A DNA stretch of 64,000 bases from Mesorhizobium loti (lineage in GTDB: Bacteria > Pseudomonadota > Alphaproteobacteria > Rhizobiales > Rhizobiaceae): positions 62,001 through 126,000 of the forward strand of contig NZ_PJRO01000017.1 in NCBI RefSeq assembly GCF_002858745.1, in the 5' to 3' direction. The position numbers and the translations under genes are program-made. This document shows, piece by piece, positions 42,861-52,462 of the stretch (position 1 is its first letter; the number at the start of each line of letters is the position of its first letter). A model generated the notes under the pieces. It was not told the DNA's origin, did no database searches, and was given only the letters and a program-made list of their open reading frames with translations.

Positions 42861-43838
42861 ATGACCGAAATCCTGCAAACCCCCAAGCTTGTCGTCGTTT
42901 TCGGCGGCTCCGGCTTCGTCGGGCGGCATGTGGTGCGCGCGCTGGCCAAGCGTGGTTATCGCATCCGGGTCGCCTGCCGCCGTCCCGACCTTGCCGGCCA
43001 CCTGCAGCCGCTCGGCAATGTCGGCCAGATTCAGCCCGTCCAGGCCAACATACGCGTGCGCTGGTCGGTCGACCACGCAGTTCAGGGCGCCGACCATGTC
43101 GTCAACCTTGTCGGCATTCTCTACGAGAGCGGCCGCCAGCGTTTTGGCGCTGTGCAGGATTTCGGCGCCCGTGCTGTCGCCGAGGCTGCCCGTTCGGTTG
43201 GCGCCGGCCTGACCCATGTTTCGGCACTCGGTGCCAATGTCGATTCCGAATCCGACTATGCCCGCACCAAGGCACTGGGCGAAAAGGCCGTTCTCGACAC
43301 CGTGCCGAATGCGGTGATCTATCGGCCGTCGATCAATTTCGGACCCGAGGATGGTTTCTTCAACCGCTTCGCCGCCATGGCGCGGCTCTCGCCGGCCTTG
43401 CCATTGCTCGGCGGCGGTGAGACCCGCCTGCAGCCGGTTTATGTCGGCGATGTCGCGGAGGCGATCGCGCGTTCGGTCGATGGCGCCATCGAAGGCGGCA
43501 AGGTCTACGAGCTGGGCGGCCCGAAGGTGCTGACCTTCAAGGAATGCATGCAGGAAATGCTGGCGGTGATCGAGCGCAAGCGCCTGCTGGTGTCGATACC
43601 GTGGTGGGTTGCCCGGCTGCAGGCGTCGATCCTGGGTCTGCTGCCGAACCCGCTGCTCACCAACGATCAGGTCACGCAGCTGCAGTCAGACAATGTCGTG
43701 TCCGACGAGGCGGTCAAGGAAGGCCGTACCTTTGCCGCGACCGGCATCACGCCGCGCACGATCGGGGCGATCCTGCCTAGCTATCTCTGGCGCTTCCGTG
43801 CCACCGGACAGTTCGACCAGCGCAGGCCCGCGGCCTGA
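42861..43838 (+). CDS. NDUFA9-like NAD(P)-binding protein (complex I-associated SDR)
   Basis: A 325-residue atypical SDR. The Rossmann motif is VVVFGGSGFVGRHVVRAL, followed by ADHVVNLVGILYESG, THVSALGANVDSESDYARTK and VIYRPSINFGPEDGFFNRFA, the pattern of the complex I NDUFA9 subunit family. In bacteria these proteins are thought to be linked to ubiquinone or respiratory functions. The ATG at 42861 has GGAG 6 bases upstream. A bidirectional terminator follows. Confidence 0.87.
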   Translation: MTEILQTPKLVVVFGGSGFVGRHVVRALAKRGYRIRVACRRPDLAGHLQPLGNVGQIQPVQANIRVRWSVDHAVQGADHVVNLVGILYESGRQRFGAVQDFGARAVAEAARSVGAGLTHVSALGANVDSESDYARTKALGEKAVLDTVPNAVIYRPSINFGPEDGFFNRFAAMARLSPALPLLGGGETRLQPVYVGDVAEAIARSVDGAIEGGKVYELGGPKVLTFKECMQEMLAVIERKRLLVSIPWWVARLQASILGLLPNPLLTNDQVTQLQSDNVVSDEAVKEGRTFAATGITPRTIGAILPSYLWRFRATGQFDQRRPAA

Positions 43839-43861
43839 CCTTTTCGATCCCGCAAGCATCA

Positions 43862-43889
43862 AAAAAGGCCGGAGCGATCCGGCCTTTTT
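43862..43889. terminator. Bidirectional rho-independent terminator
   Basis: AAAAAGGCCGGA pairs with TCCGGCCTTTTT around a GCGA loop. It sits between the convergent NDUFA9-like and uppP genes and has a T-run in both directions. Confidence 0.9.
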
Positions 43890-43949
43890 CTTGTTTGACG
43901 CAATTCCTCACGGAAAACCGCCACACACTTTCCTGGGATTGTTCTTGCC

Positions 43950-44888
43950 TCAGCCCCAGATGAACAGGGCGACGAGCCCGACACCGCCGACGATCAGCCG
44001 CCACCAGCCGAACAGCGAATAGCCATGCCGCGAGACGTAGCCGAGCAGGCTGCGCACCACGATGACCGCGGTGATGAAGGCAGCAATGAAGCCGACGGCG
44101 ATGATCGGAAAATCGCCGCTCGAAAGCAGCTGGCGGTTCTTGATCAGGTCGAGCGTGAAAGCGCCAAGCATGGTCGGGATGGCGAGGAAAAAAGAGAATT
44201 CCGCCGCTGCTCGCTTGTCGACGCCCATCAAAAGCGAACCGACGATGGTGGCACCCGAGCGGGAGGTCCCAGGGATCATCGCCAGGCATTGGAACAGGCC
44301 GATCTTCAGGCACATCGACAGCGGTAGTTCCGAAGCGTTGTGATATTTCGGTTTCAGATCCAGGCGATCGATCCACAAAAGCACGACGCCGCCGAGGATC
44401 AGCATGACGCAGATCAGTTTCGGCGTTTCGAACAGCACCGTCTTGATGAAGTCATGTGCCAAGATGCCGATGACGACTGCCGGCAGGAAGGCCAGGAACA
44501 CGCCGACCAGCAGGCGCACGCTGTGGTCACTGGAGATCTCCGGCGGCACGAACATGTTGACGCGCCGGCGCTTGACGGTGGCTGCAACCAGTTCGAAAGC
44601 ACAGCCGGCCAGCCAGATCAGCGAAGCAATGGAGCCGATCGCCGCCTCGACCAGAAGGCCGAAAGCGCCCGGACGGCGCAGGAAGGCCCAGATCTTGCCA
44701 GCATAGAGGCTGAGGATGGCGAGAATGGCGCCGAGCTGGATCAGCACCTCGAAAACCTTGCCGGTGGACTCGAAACCGAGGAAATGGCCCGCCAACAGGA
44801 TATGGCCGGTCGAGGAGACGGGGAGGAATTCGGTCAGCCCCTCAAGCAGGCCGAGCAGCAGCGCTTCCACCAAAGTCTGGAAATTCAT
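43950..44888 (-). CDS. uppP: Undecaprenyl-diphosphate phosphatase
   Basis: A 312-residue inner-membrane enzyme that recycles the carrier lipid for cell-wall synthesis. Active-site motifs are LLEGLTEFLPVSSTGH (Glu16, Glu20, Ser26, His29) and MIPGTSRSGATIVGSLLMGV. It is about 40 residues longer than the usual 265-275. The extra part lies at about residues 71-122, between the second and third conserved helices. It contains an additional hydrophobic stretch (IGSIASLIWLAGCAFELVA) and a basic RRR. Confidence 0.93.
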   Translation of the reverse strand: MNFQTLVEALLLGLLEGLTEFLPVSSTGHILLAGHFLGFESTGKVFEVLIQLGAILAILSLYAGKIWAFLRRPGAFGLLVEAAIGSIASLIWLAGCAFELVAATVKRRRVNMFVPPEISSDHSVRLLVGVFLAFLPAVVIGILAHDFIKTVLFETPKLICVMLILGGVVLLWIDRLDLKPKYHNASELPLSMCLKIGLFQCLAMIPGTSRSGATIVGSLLMGVDKRAAAEFSFFLAIPTMLGAFTLDLIKNRQLLSSGDFPIIAVGFIAAFITAVIVVRSLLGYVSRHGYSLFGWWRLIVGGVGLVALFIWG

Positions 44889-45137
44889 GGGTACCTCGCG
44901 GAGGGCGCGATCGGCAAAGCGGGACCTGGTCTTTGCGTCCGCTCGCGCTCAAATCTGTAGAACAGGCGCTTAGAACACTGCCAAAGTTGCAAAACTGTGA
45001 CGAATGCAGCGTCGGGGCTTGCTTGTCAGCGTGCCCAACTGCTCCTATAGCTCGCAGCACCCTGACAACCCGTGGAATCGGGCACTAAGACTTATCGGCG
45101 CGGCCAGCGATTCGCCAGCGCATATATCATTCGGACA

Positions 45138-45830
45138 ATGCTGACGCTTTTCCACCACCCCATGTTCGCCAGTTGCCGCTTCGTCCGCCTCGCTTTCGGC
45201 GAGTATGGCGAGGAGCTTGCGCTGATCGAGGAAAAACCGTGGACCAGACGCAAGGAATTCCTGGCGCTGAACCCGGCCGGCACGCTGCCGATCCTGCTTG
45301 CGGAAGGCGACGTGCCCATTATCGGCGCCGGCGTGATTGCCGAATATCTCGACGAGACACGCGGCGTGCTGAAGCGCGACAAGCGTCTGTTCGTCGAAGG
45401 GCCGATGGAGCGTGCGGAGATACGCCGCCTCACCGACTGGTATCTGATCAAGGCGGAGAGCGAAGTGACGCGCCATCTCGTGCGCGAGCGGGTGCTGAAG
45501 CCACACATGCCGACGGATGCGGGCGGCGGTTCGCCGGATTCGACCGCCATCCGCGCGGCGCGTGCCAACATCCGCCAGCATATGAAATACACCAACTGGC
45601 TGGCCGGTACGCGTCATTGGCTGGCTGGAAGCCGCATCACCTATGCCGATCTGGCTGCGGCATCCACCCTTTCCGTTCTCGACTATCTGGGCGAGATCGA
45701 CTGGCGCGAACACAGTGCGGCGCGCGAATGGTACACACGCGTCAAGTCGCGGCCCTCTTTCCGTCCGCTGCTGGCCGACCGTGTTCGCGGCCTGTCACCG
45801 GTATCGCATTATGCGGACCTCGATTTCTGA
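45138..45830 (+). CDS. Glutathione S-transferase family protein
   Basis: A 230-residue GST. The N-terminal fold is TLFHHPMFASCRFVRLAFGEYG, LNPAGTLPILLAEG and IIGAGVIAEYLDETRG; the helical part has HWLAGSRITYADLAAASTLSVLDYLG. The ATG at 45138 has a weak ribosome site. It overlaps queG by 20 bases, so the two are cotranscribed. In many alphaproteobacteria a GST gene precedes queG, though no functional link is known to me. Confidence 0.85.
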   Translation: MLTLFHHPMFASCRFVRLAFGEYGEELALIEEKPWTRRKEFLALNPAGTLPILLAEGDVPIIGAGVIAEYLDETRGVLKRDKRLFVEGPMERAEIRRLTDWYLIKAESEVTRHLVRERVLKPHMPTDAGGGSPDSTAIRAARANIRQHMKYTNWLAGTRHWLAGSRITYADLAAASTLSVLDYLGEIDWREHSAAREWYTRVKSRPSFRPLLADRVRGLSPVSHYADLDF

Positions 45831-46977
45831 CAAGGCCAAGCTGCGCACGCTGATCGGCCGTGAGGCCCGGCGTGCCGGCTTCGACGCGGTTGCCATCACC
45901 ACGCCCGGTGCCATTCCGCAGGCACCTGCACGGCTGGCTGAATTCGTGGCGGCCGGCCATCACGGCTCGATGGGCTGGATGGCCGAGACATTCGCGCGTC
46001 GCGCCGATCCGTCAGTTCTATGGCCGGATGTCCGTTCCATTGTCGTCCTGGCAATGAATTACGGCCCCGATCACGACCCGCGAGCGCTTCAGCAACAGCC
46101 GGACCGGGGTGCGGTCTCCGTTTATGCCCGCAACCGCGACTATCACGACGTCATCAAGGGTCGGCTGAAAGAAATAGCCGGCAAGATCGTGTCGGCGGCC
46201 GGCGGCGATGTGAAGGTGTTCGTGGACACCGCGCCGGTGATGGAAAAGCCGCTGGCCGAGGCTGCCGGCCTCGGCTGGCAAGGCAAGCACACCAACCTGG
46301 TCAGTCGCGAACATGGGTCATGGCTGTTTCTCGGCACCATCTTCACGACGGCCGACCTTGAACCGGATGCCGCCGAGGAGGATCATTGCGGCTCCTGCCG
46401 CGCCTGTCTCGACGCCTGCCCGACCGATGCGTTTCCCGCGCCTTACCGGCTCGATGCGCGCCGTTGCATCTCCTACCTCACCATCGAGAACAAAGGGCCG
46501 ATCCCGCACGAATTCCGTGCCGCTATCGGCAATCGTATCTATGGCTGCGACGATTGCCTGGCGGCCTGCCCCTGGAACAAGTTCGCGCAGGCCGCCTCCG
46601 AGGCGAAGCTCGTCGCCCGGGCCGATCTGCGCGAGCCGGCGCTCGCTGACCTGCTCAAACTCGACGACGCGGGCTTCCGCACCTTCTTTTCCGGTTCGCC
46701 GGTCAAGCGGATCGGCCGCGATCGCTTCATCCGCAATGTGCTGATCGCCGCCGGCAATTCCGGCGACCGGAGCCTTGTCGCGCCGACACGGGAACTGCTT
46801 GCCGATGGTTCGCCGCTGGTCCGGGGTGCGGCGGTGTGGGCACTGTCGCGGTTGATGGCAAGCGATACAGTGCGCGAGCTGGCAGCGGCAGTATTGTCGG
46901 ACGAGGACGACACGACCGTGCTTGATGAATTGCGCCTGGTTCTCGGCGACACAAACAACAGTGGAAGGGTGGCATGA
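45811..46977 (+). CDS. queG: Epoxyqueuosine reductase
   Basis: A 388-residue cobalamin and iron-sulfur enzyme that makes the last step of queuosine in tRNA. Two [4Fe-4S] motifs are seen: CGSCRACLDACPTDAF and CDDCLAACPWNKFA. The N-terminal part (LAMNYGPDH, VSVYARNRDYHDVIKGRL, FVDTAPVMEKPLAEAAGLGWQGKH) is the family signature, and HEAT-like repeats form the end (VRGAAVWALSRL). The ATG at 45811 lies inside the 3' end of the GST gene. No other queuosine gene is in the window. Confidence 0.95.
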   Translation: MRTSISDKAKLRTLIGREARRAGFDAVAITTPGAIPQAPARLAEFVAAGHHGSMGWMAETFARRADPSVLWPDVRSIVVLAMNYGPDHDPRALQQQPDRGAVSVYARNRDYHDVIKGRLKEIAGKIVSAAGGDVKVFVDTAPVMEKPLAEAAGLGWQGKHTNLVSREHGSWLFLGTIFTTADLEPDAAEEDHCGSCRACLDACPTDAFPAPYRLDARRCISYLTIENKGPIPHEFRAAIGNRIYGCDDCLAACPWNKFAQAASEAKLVARADLREPALADLLKLDDAGFRTFFSGSPVKRIGRDRFIRNVLIAAGNSGDRSLVAPTRELLADGSPLVRGAAVWALSRLMASDTVRELAAAVLSDEDDTTVLDELRLVLGDTNNSGRVA

Positions 46978-47879
46978 CCGGCAGCAGGGTCTTCATTTTC
47001 GGAGCAGGCTACTCCGCCCAGGCCTTCGCCAGCCAGAACCGCGACTTCGGCGACTTTATCGGCACGACGCGTTCGCCGGAGAAGTTCGAGGCGCTCCGGC
47101 AAGCCGGCATCCAGCCTCTGATCTTCGACGGCAAGCCCACATCGGAAATCGAGGCGGCACTGACCGAGGCCACGCATCTCGTGATCTCGATCGCACCCGA
47201 GACCGCTGGCGATCCCGTGCTGCAAGCGGCTCGTGATATGATCGTGACCCGGATGCCGGCGTTGCACTGGATCGGCTACCTGTCGACGGTCGGTGTCTAT
47301 GGCGATCATGGCGGTGCCTGGGTCGACGAAAAAGCCGAATGCCGACCAGTGTCGGATCGTTCCACCTTGAGGCTGGAAGCAGAACATGCCTGGCAGGGGC
47401 TCGGCCGCGAAATCGGGCTACCCGTCGCCGTACTGCGCCTTTCCGGCATCTACGGTCCCGGTCGCAACGCCTTCGTCAATCTAAAGGACGGCACCGCCAA
47501 GCGACTGATCAAGCCTGGCCAGGTCTTCAACCGCATCCATCGCGACGACATCTCCGGCGCTCTCCGGCACCTTGCATGGCGCAATATCGGCGGCCTCTTC
47601 AACGTCACCGACGACCTGCCCGCACCGCCACAGGATGTCGTGACTTATGCTGCCACACTGATGAATGTGTCGCCACCGCCGGAGACCGATTTCGCCACCG
47701 CCCAACTTTCGCCCATGGCGCGGTCCTTTTATGGCGAGAACAAGCGTGTCTCCAATGCGAGGATCAAGGCCACCGGGTATTCGTTCCGCTTTCCCGACTA
47801 TCAGACAGCCTTCGACCACATGTGGACGAGTGGAGACTGGGGTAAGGGAGCGGCGCGCAGCCCAATGAAGCGCTCGTGA
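46974..47879 (+). CDS. SDR/NAD-dependent epimerase family protein (YeeZ-like)
   Basis: A 301-residue extended SDR. The N-terminal FIFGAGYSAQAFASQ is the nucleotide motif, and the middle has YLSTVGVYGDHGGAWVDE and VLRLSGIYGPGRNAF. The Tyr/Lys pair of classical SDRs is not evident, as in the YeeZ group. It overlaps queG by 4 bases (ATGA), so it is translationally coupled. Substrate unknown. Confidence 0.85.
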   Translation: MTGSRVFIFGAGYSAQAFASQNRDFGDFIGTTRSPEKFEALRQAGIQPLIFDGKPTSEIEAALTEATHLVISIAPETAGDPVLQAARDMIVTRMPALHWIGYLSTVGVYGDHGGAWVDEKAECRPVSDRSTLRLEAEHAWQGLGREIGLPVAVLRLSGIYGPGRNAFVNLKDGTAKRLIKPGQVFNRIHRDDISGALRHLAWRNIGGLFNVTDDLPAPPQDVVTYAATLMNVSPPPETDFATAQLSPMARSFYGENKRVSNARIKATGYSFRFPDYQTAFDHMWTSGDWGKGAARSPMKRS

Positions 47880-47945
47880 TCGCAAGCAGCGGCCACGGCG
47901 TGGTATGATTCGGTTGAAGGGACTGCGCAGGCAGGGAGAGGCTAA

Positions 47946-49040
47946 GTGACGACACGGCTGCGAACCATCGCTCGCAACGCGACCTTTGTTCTGGCGGGAC
48001 TGGCCACGTTTCTCGGCGCCCTCGAATTGGACACGCGTCCGGTCATGGCCGAGGAACTGGCCAAGAACCTGTTCGGCGCCGAAAAGCTGCCGGCGGCGAC
48101 CGAGCCGCAATCCTTCGGCTTTTATTCGAAAGGCTGTTTCACCGGTGGCGTCGCCATCCCGCTGGACGGCGACACCTGGACGGTGATGCGGCCTTCGCGC
48201 AACCGGCGCTGGGGCCATCCGGCGATGATTGCGCTGCTCGAGAAATTCTCGCGCGACGCCGAGGCCGACGGCTGGCCGGGCCTGTTGCTCGGCGACATCT
48301 CGCAGCCGCGCGGCGGCCCGATGCTGACCGGCCACGCTTCGCACCAGATCGGCCTCGATGCCGACATCTGGCTGACGCCGAAACCGCGCCGCGACCTGAC
48401 CGTCGCCGAGCGCGAGAACAAGAGTGCCACGCTGATGGTCGATCCGAAGACGCACCGCGTCTACGACCGGTTGTGGACAGCCCAGCACACCCAGTTGCTG
48501 CGCCGCGCGGCGAGCTATCCGGAAGTCGAGCGCATCCTGGTCAATCCCGGCATCAAGAAGAAACTCTGCGATACGGTGAGCGGCGACCGCAGCTGGCTGC
48601 GCAAGATCAGGCCGTTCTGGGGCCATGACTATCATTTCCATGTCCGCATCGGCTGCCAGCCCGGATCGCATGGCTGTAAGGAACAGGCGGCAACAACGGC
48701 GGGCGACGGCTGCGACAAGTCCCTGGCCTGGTGGTTCACCGAGGAACCATGGCGCCCGAACAAGAACCCGGACGCTCCCAAGGCACGCGATATCATGACC
48801 ATGGCGAGCCTGCCGAAGGAATGCCGGCTGGTGCTGCAGGCGCCGGGGCCGATGTCGGCGGAGGCCGCGACCTATTACGGCAGCGGCAGGCCTCCGGTCG
48901 CAGTGGCTGCATCGCCGGAGCCTGCTCCAGCCCCGTCTGGCACGATCGGCGAGGCGCCGCTCACGCCGGTGACCGCCAATGCCTTCGCGCCAACGCCGAA
49001 GATCGGCATTCCGCTGCCGCGTCCGCGTCCCGGCAACTGA
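47946..49040 (+). CDS. mepA: Penicillin-insensitive murein endopeptidase
   Basis: A 364-residue zinc peptidase that cuts DD- and LD-crosslinks in peptidoglycan. The N-terminal 33 residues look like a signal peptide (ATFVLAGLATFLGALE). Metal and catalytic His residues are in GHASHQIGLDADIWL and GHDYHFHVRIGC. The C-terminal 70 residues are Pro/Ala-rich and probably disordered. GTG start at 47946 with AGGGAGAGG upstream. A terminator follows. Confidence 0.92.
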   Translation: MTTRLRTIARNATFVLAGLATFLGALELDTRPVMAEELAKNLFGAEKLPAATEPQSFGFYSKGCFTGGVAIPLDGDTWTVMRPSRNRRWGHPAMIALLEKFSRDAEADGWPGLLLGDISQPRGGPMLTGHASHQIGLDADIWLTPKPRRDLTVAERENKSATLMVDPKTHRVYDRLWTAQHTQLLRRAASYPEVERILVNPGIKKKLCDTVSGDRSWLRKIRPFWGHDYHFHVRIGCQPGSHGCKEQAATTAGDGCDKSLAWWFTEEPWRPNKNPDAPKARDIMTMASLPKECRLVLQAPGPMSAEAATYYGSGRPPVAVAASPEPAPAPSGTIGEAPLTPVTANAFAPTPKIGIPLPRPRPGN

Positions 49041-49130
49041 CGCCGACTACATCGAGCGAATGCGAAAAGTAGCCTTCCCGGGCGCTTTTCGGATCGATTG
49101 CGAAACCCATTGGTTCTAGGCAGCGGCTTG

Positions 49131-49165
49131 AAAAGCGCCTCTTTCAGGGGCGCTTTTGTTTGTTT
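49131..49165 (+). terminator. Rho-independent terminator after mepA
   Basis: AAAAGCGCCTC pairs with GGGGCGCTTTT (one T-G) around TTTCA, followed by GTTTGTTT. Confidence 0.8.
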
Positions 49166-49225
49166 ATAGCATTCAATCGATTGAGAAGGTTGCAGGCAAC
49201 CGAATCGGTGTGAAGACTGCAATCG

Positions 49226-49327
49226 TGTATCGGCCCGAAAATCGAAATCGATTTTCGGAAAGCACGATGCGCGGCTCTGAAATGCTGGAGCGTCCTTTGC
49301 GCGTCCGAGTGGACGCGCGACGCTCCA
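49226..49327. repeat. Composite of repeat families D and C upstream of glk
   Basis: 49226-49269 is a family D copy with CCGAAAATCG / CGATTTTCGG arms, in reverse orientation to 39661. It is followed by a family C palindrome at 49286-49327: TGGAGCGTCCTTTGCGCGTC pairs with GGACGCGCGACGCTCCA. Family C recurs inverted at 53292-53331. Confidence 0.75.
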
Positions 49328-49382
49328 GGCGGATTGTTGCGAACGCAAGGCGAACCATCGCCGCGTCGAACCGGGGATGGGA

Positions 49383-50399
49383 ATGACTGACGGAACCGGC
49401 GGGCTGAGATTTCCGATCCTGATCGGCGACATCGGCGGCACCAACGCACGCTTTTCCGTCGTGCTCGACGCCAATGCCGAAGCCGGCGAACCGCATATCG
49501 TCCAGACTGCGGATTTCGAGACGATCGACGCTGCCATCCAGGCTGCCGTGCTGGACCGCTCCTCGGTGCGGCCGAATTCCGCGGTTCTGGCGATCGCCGG
49601 GCCGGTCGACGGCGATGAAATCCCGCTCACCAATTGCCCCTGGGTGATCCGGCCCAAGGTCATGCTGCGGGACCTCGGCTTCAGCGACGTCGTCGTCCTG
49701 AACGACTTCGAAGCGCAGGCGCTTGCCGTGGTGGCGCTCGGCGAAGAGCACATGGAAAAGATCGGCGGCGGCGAACCCGAGCCGAATGCAGGCCGCGTCG
49801 TGTTGGGTCCCGGCACCGGTCTTGGTGTCGCCGGGCTGATCCACGCGCTCGGCCATTGGATTCCAGTACCCGGCGAAGGCGGGCATATGGATATCGGCCC
49901 GCGCACGCCGCGCGATTTCCAGGTGTTTCCGCATATCGAGAAGATCGAAGGCCGTATTTCCGGCGAGCAGATCCTGTGCGGGCGCGGGCTGGTCAATGTC
50001 TACCGCGCTGTCGCCGAAGCCGACGGCAAGACCGCTCCTTTCACCAAACCGGCGGAGATCACGGCGGCGGCGCTGGCGAAATCCGATCCGGTTGCCGAGG
50101 AAGCGCTGTCGCTCTTCGTCACCTGCCTTGGCCGAACGGCCGGCGACCTGGCGCTGGTTTTCAAAAGCCGTGGCGGCGTCTTCCTCACCGGCGGCATCGC
50201 CCAGAAGATCGTGCCGGCGCTGCAGGCCGGCAATTTCCGCGCTGCCTTCGAAGACAAGGCGCCGCACAGCGAGATGATGCGGTCCATGCCGGTTTACGTC
50301 ATCACCCATCCGCTGGCAGCGCTGGCCGGGCTTGCCGCCTATGCGCGGGCGCCATCCTTGTTCGGCGTCGAGACCGACGGCCGACGCTGGAGCGCCTGA
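49383..50399 (+). CDS. glk: Glucokinase
   Basis: About 338 residues. It phosphorylates glucose with ATP. Phosphate-binding motif PILIGDIGGTNARFSV, AIAGPVDGDEIPLTNCPW, VVVLNDFEAQALAV, LGPGTGLGVAGLI and PVPGEGGHMDIGP match the ROK-independent Glk family. I favour the second ATG at 49383, preceded by GGGGATGGGA; the ATG at 49377 adds two residues. It heads a plus-strand run of glk, ABC exporter, dapB and gpmA, but is separated from the exporter by a family A repeat. Confidence 0.95.
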   Translation: MTDGTGGLRFPILIGDIGGTNARFSVVLDANAEAGEPHIVQTADFETIDAAIQAAVLDRSSVRPNSAVLAIAGPVDGDEIPLTNCPWVIRPKVMLRDLGFSDVVVLNDFEAQALAVVALGEEHMEKIGGGEPEPNAGRVVLGPGTGLGVAGLIHALGHWIPVPGEGGHMDIGPRTPRDFQVFPHIEKIEGRISGEQILCGRGLVNVYRAVAEADGKTAPFTKPAEITAAALAKSDPVAEEALSLFVTCLGRTAGDLALVFKSRGGVFLTGGIAQKIVPALQAGNFRAAFEDKAPHSEMMRSMPVYVITHPLAALAGLAAYARAPSLFGVETDGRRWSA

Positions 50400-50506
50400 G
50401 CCAGAGCAATTCCAGGAAAAGTGCGTAGCGGGTTTCCGTCCGGAATTGCGCAAAAACAAAGAATTAGAGCGTTTCCGCATTTCCGAAAAAACCGGAAACG
50501 CTCTAG
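50400..50506 (+). repeat. Palindromic repeat family A, copy 3
   Basis: It starts one base after the glk stop. GCCAGAGCAATTCCAGGAAA, then GCAAAAACAAAGAATTAGAG and CGTTTCCGCATTTCCG with GGAAACGCTCTAG. It is the reverse complement arrangement of the copies at 226 and 21412. Confidence 0.85.
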
Positions 50507-50617
50507 CCAAGCATTTTCGGCGCGTTGCCCATTGGCCATAGGCAAGAACCGCCGATGAGGCTAATAGGGGCCGGACGCCATCAGGCGACCGATGAACGCA
50601 GTGCAGCGGACTGACAT

Positions 50618-52459
50618 TTGGCTTCCAACGAACCAAAAAGAAAGGCTGACCCCAGCGAAGTCTTCGCTGTGCTGCGCCGTATTTATGACGAGGCAGGCCG
50701 CGGTCACCTGAAATCCTACTGGCTGGCGGCATTTTGCCTGATTGCCCTGGCCGCGACGACCGGTGGCGCAGCCTGGATCATGCAACCCATGATCGACGAG
50801 CTTTTCTACAAGCATAGATACGACAAGGTGCCCTGGATCTGTGGCGGCATCATCGGCATCTTCCTGGTCCGAGGCCTTGCTACCTACGGCTCCGCCGTCA
50901 CATTGGCCAAGATCGGCAACAGCATCGTCGCCTATTATCAGAAGCGTGTCTTCGGCCATCTGATGAAGCTGGGCATCGACTTCTATACCGAAACACGCTC
51001 GGGCCAACTGGCAGCGCGCATCAACGAAAACGTCGCCGGTATCCGCGACCTGTTCTCGATGACGCTGAAATCGATCGCCGGCGACCTCGTTGCCCTGATC
51101 GGCCTGGTCACTGTCATGGTCTATCAGGCGCCCTTTCTGGCAGCCAGCATCTTCCTGATCGGACCGCCGCTGGTGTGGGCGGTCAGCTACATCATGCGGC
51201 GCGTACGCCGGGTCACGCGCGAGTCGGTCGAGATCAATTCGCATCTGATCGGCGCCATGCAGGAATCCGTGCAGGGTATCGCCGTGGTGAAGGCCTTCAC
51301 CATGGAAGAGCAACTGACCCACAAGATCGGCGACCTGGTTGACCGGGCAGAGTCCCGTTACAATAAGATCGCCCGGGTTTCGGAGCGGTTGGCGCCAGTC
51401 ACCGAGATGCTGGCCGGTTTCGCCATTGCCGGCGTCGTCGCCTATTCAGTGTACCGCTCGGCCTACAGCAGTGAGCCGCCCGGCAACATCATGTCGTTCA
51501 TCACCGCCTTCATGCTGGCCTACGATCCGGTGCGGCGCCTTGCCCGCACCCAGGTCAATGTCGAGCGTGCCATGGTCAACGCCCGCATGATCTACGAATT
51601 GCTCGACGTCGAGCCACGGCAGGGCGATGCGCAGGGAGCCAAGGAGGCCAGGATCGACGCAGGCGAGATCCGCTTCAAGAACGTGACCTTCGGCTATGCA
51701 CCCGACCAACCTGTGATCCGCAACCTTACGTTTATCGCGGCAGCCGGCAAGACCACCGCGATCGTCGGCGCTTCCGGTGCAGGCAAATCGACGCTGGTTG
51801 CCTTGCTGCAGCGCTTCTACGACGTGGACGACGGCACGATCGAAATCGACGGCCAGGATATTTCCAAGGTCACCAAGCAGTCGCTGCGCCAGTCGGTCGC
51901 CTTCGTTTCGCAGCAGCCCTATCTGTTCGAAGGCACGATCAGCGACAACATCCGCTACGGCCGCCCGGGCGCCAGCGACAACGAAATCCAATTCGCAGCG
52001 AGCCAGGCGGCGGCCGACGATTTCATCCGCCAGCAGCCGCAGGGTTATGACACGCCGGTCGGTGAAAATGGGGTGACGCTTTCCGGCGGCCAACGCCAGC
52101 GCCTGTCGATCGCGCGTGCCATCGTGCGCCAGGCACCGATCCTGCTTCTCGATGAGGCGACCTCGGCGCTCGACAATGAATCGGAAGCGCGCGTGCAGCA
52201 GGCACTGACCACTATCATGCAGGGTCGCACCACCATCGTCATCGCGCACCGGCTGTCGACAGTGGTCAATGCCGACCATATCGTCGTTCTGGAACAGGGC
52301 CGTCTGGTCGAGCAAGGCACGCATGCCGAGCTACTTGCCATACCGAACGGCGCCTATGCCCGCTTCCACAATCTGCAAGGCGGGCAGGGACTGGGCCTCG
52401 TCGATGACGGCGAGGCTGAAGCGATGGCAAACAGAGCCGATGGAACGACCGGGAGATAA
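50618..52459 (+). CDS. ABC exporter, permease fused to ATPase (MsbA-like)
   Basis: A 613-residue half-exporter. The membrane domain has six helices in residues 30-320, and the ATPase domain has IVGASGAGKSTLVALLQ, LSGGQRQRLSIARAI, LLLDEATSALDNESE and IVIAHRLSTV. MsbA-type proteins move lipid A or other lipids out of the inner leaflet; drug export is possible. The start is a TTG at 50618 without a good ribosome site, and no ATG occurs before the first helix, so the exact start is uncertain. dapB follows 3 bases after the stop. Confidence 0.9.
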   Translation: MASNEPKRKADPSEVFAVLRRIYDEAGRGHLKSYWLAAFCLIALAATTGGAAWIMQPMIDELFYKHRYDKVPWICGGIIGIFLVRGLATYGSAVTLAKIGNSIVAYYQKRVFGHLMKLGIDFYTETRSGQLAARINENVAGIRDLFSMTLKSIAGDLVALIGLVTVMVYQAPFLAASIFLIGPPLVWAVSYIMRRVRRVTRESVEINSHLIGAMQESVQGIAVVKAFTMEEQLTHKIGDLVDRAESRYNKIARVSERLAPVTEMLAGFAIAGVVAYSVYRSAYSSEPPGNIMSFITAFMLAYDPVRRLARTQVNVERAMVNARMIYELLDVEPRQGDAQGAKEARIDAGEIRFKNVTFGYAPDQPVIRNLTFIAAAGKTTAIVGASGAGKSTLVALLQRFYDVDDGTIEIDGQDISKVTKQSLRQSVAFVSQQPYLFEGTISDNIRYGRPGASDNEIQFAASQAAADDFIRQQPQGYDTPVGENGVTLSGGQRQRLSIARAIVRQAPILLLDEATSALDNESEARVQQALTTIMQGRTTIVIAHRLSTVVNADHIVVLEQGRLVEQGTHAELLAIPNGAYARFHNLQGGQGLGLVDDGEAEAMANRADGTTGR

Positions 52460-52462
52460 CGC

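Noticed and set aside
49173..50732. A 519-codon open frame opposite glk
   Set aside because: Glucokinase motifs fix the real strand. The antisense frame also crosses two repeat elements.
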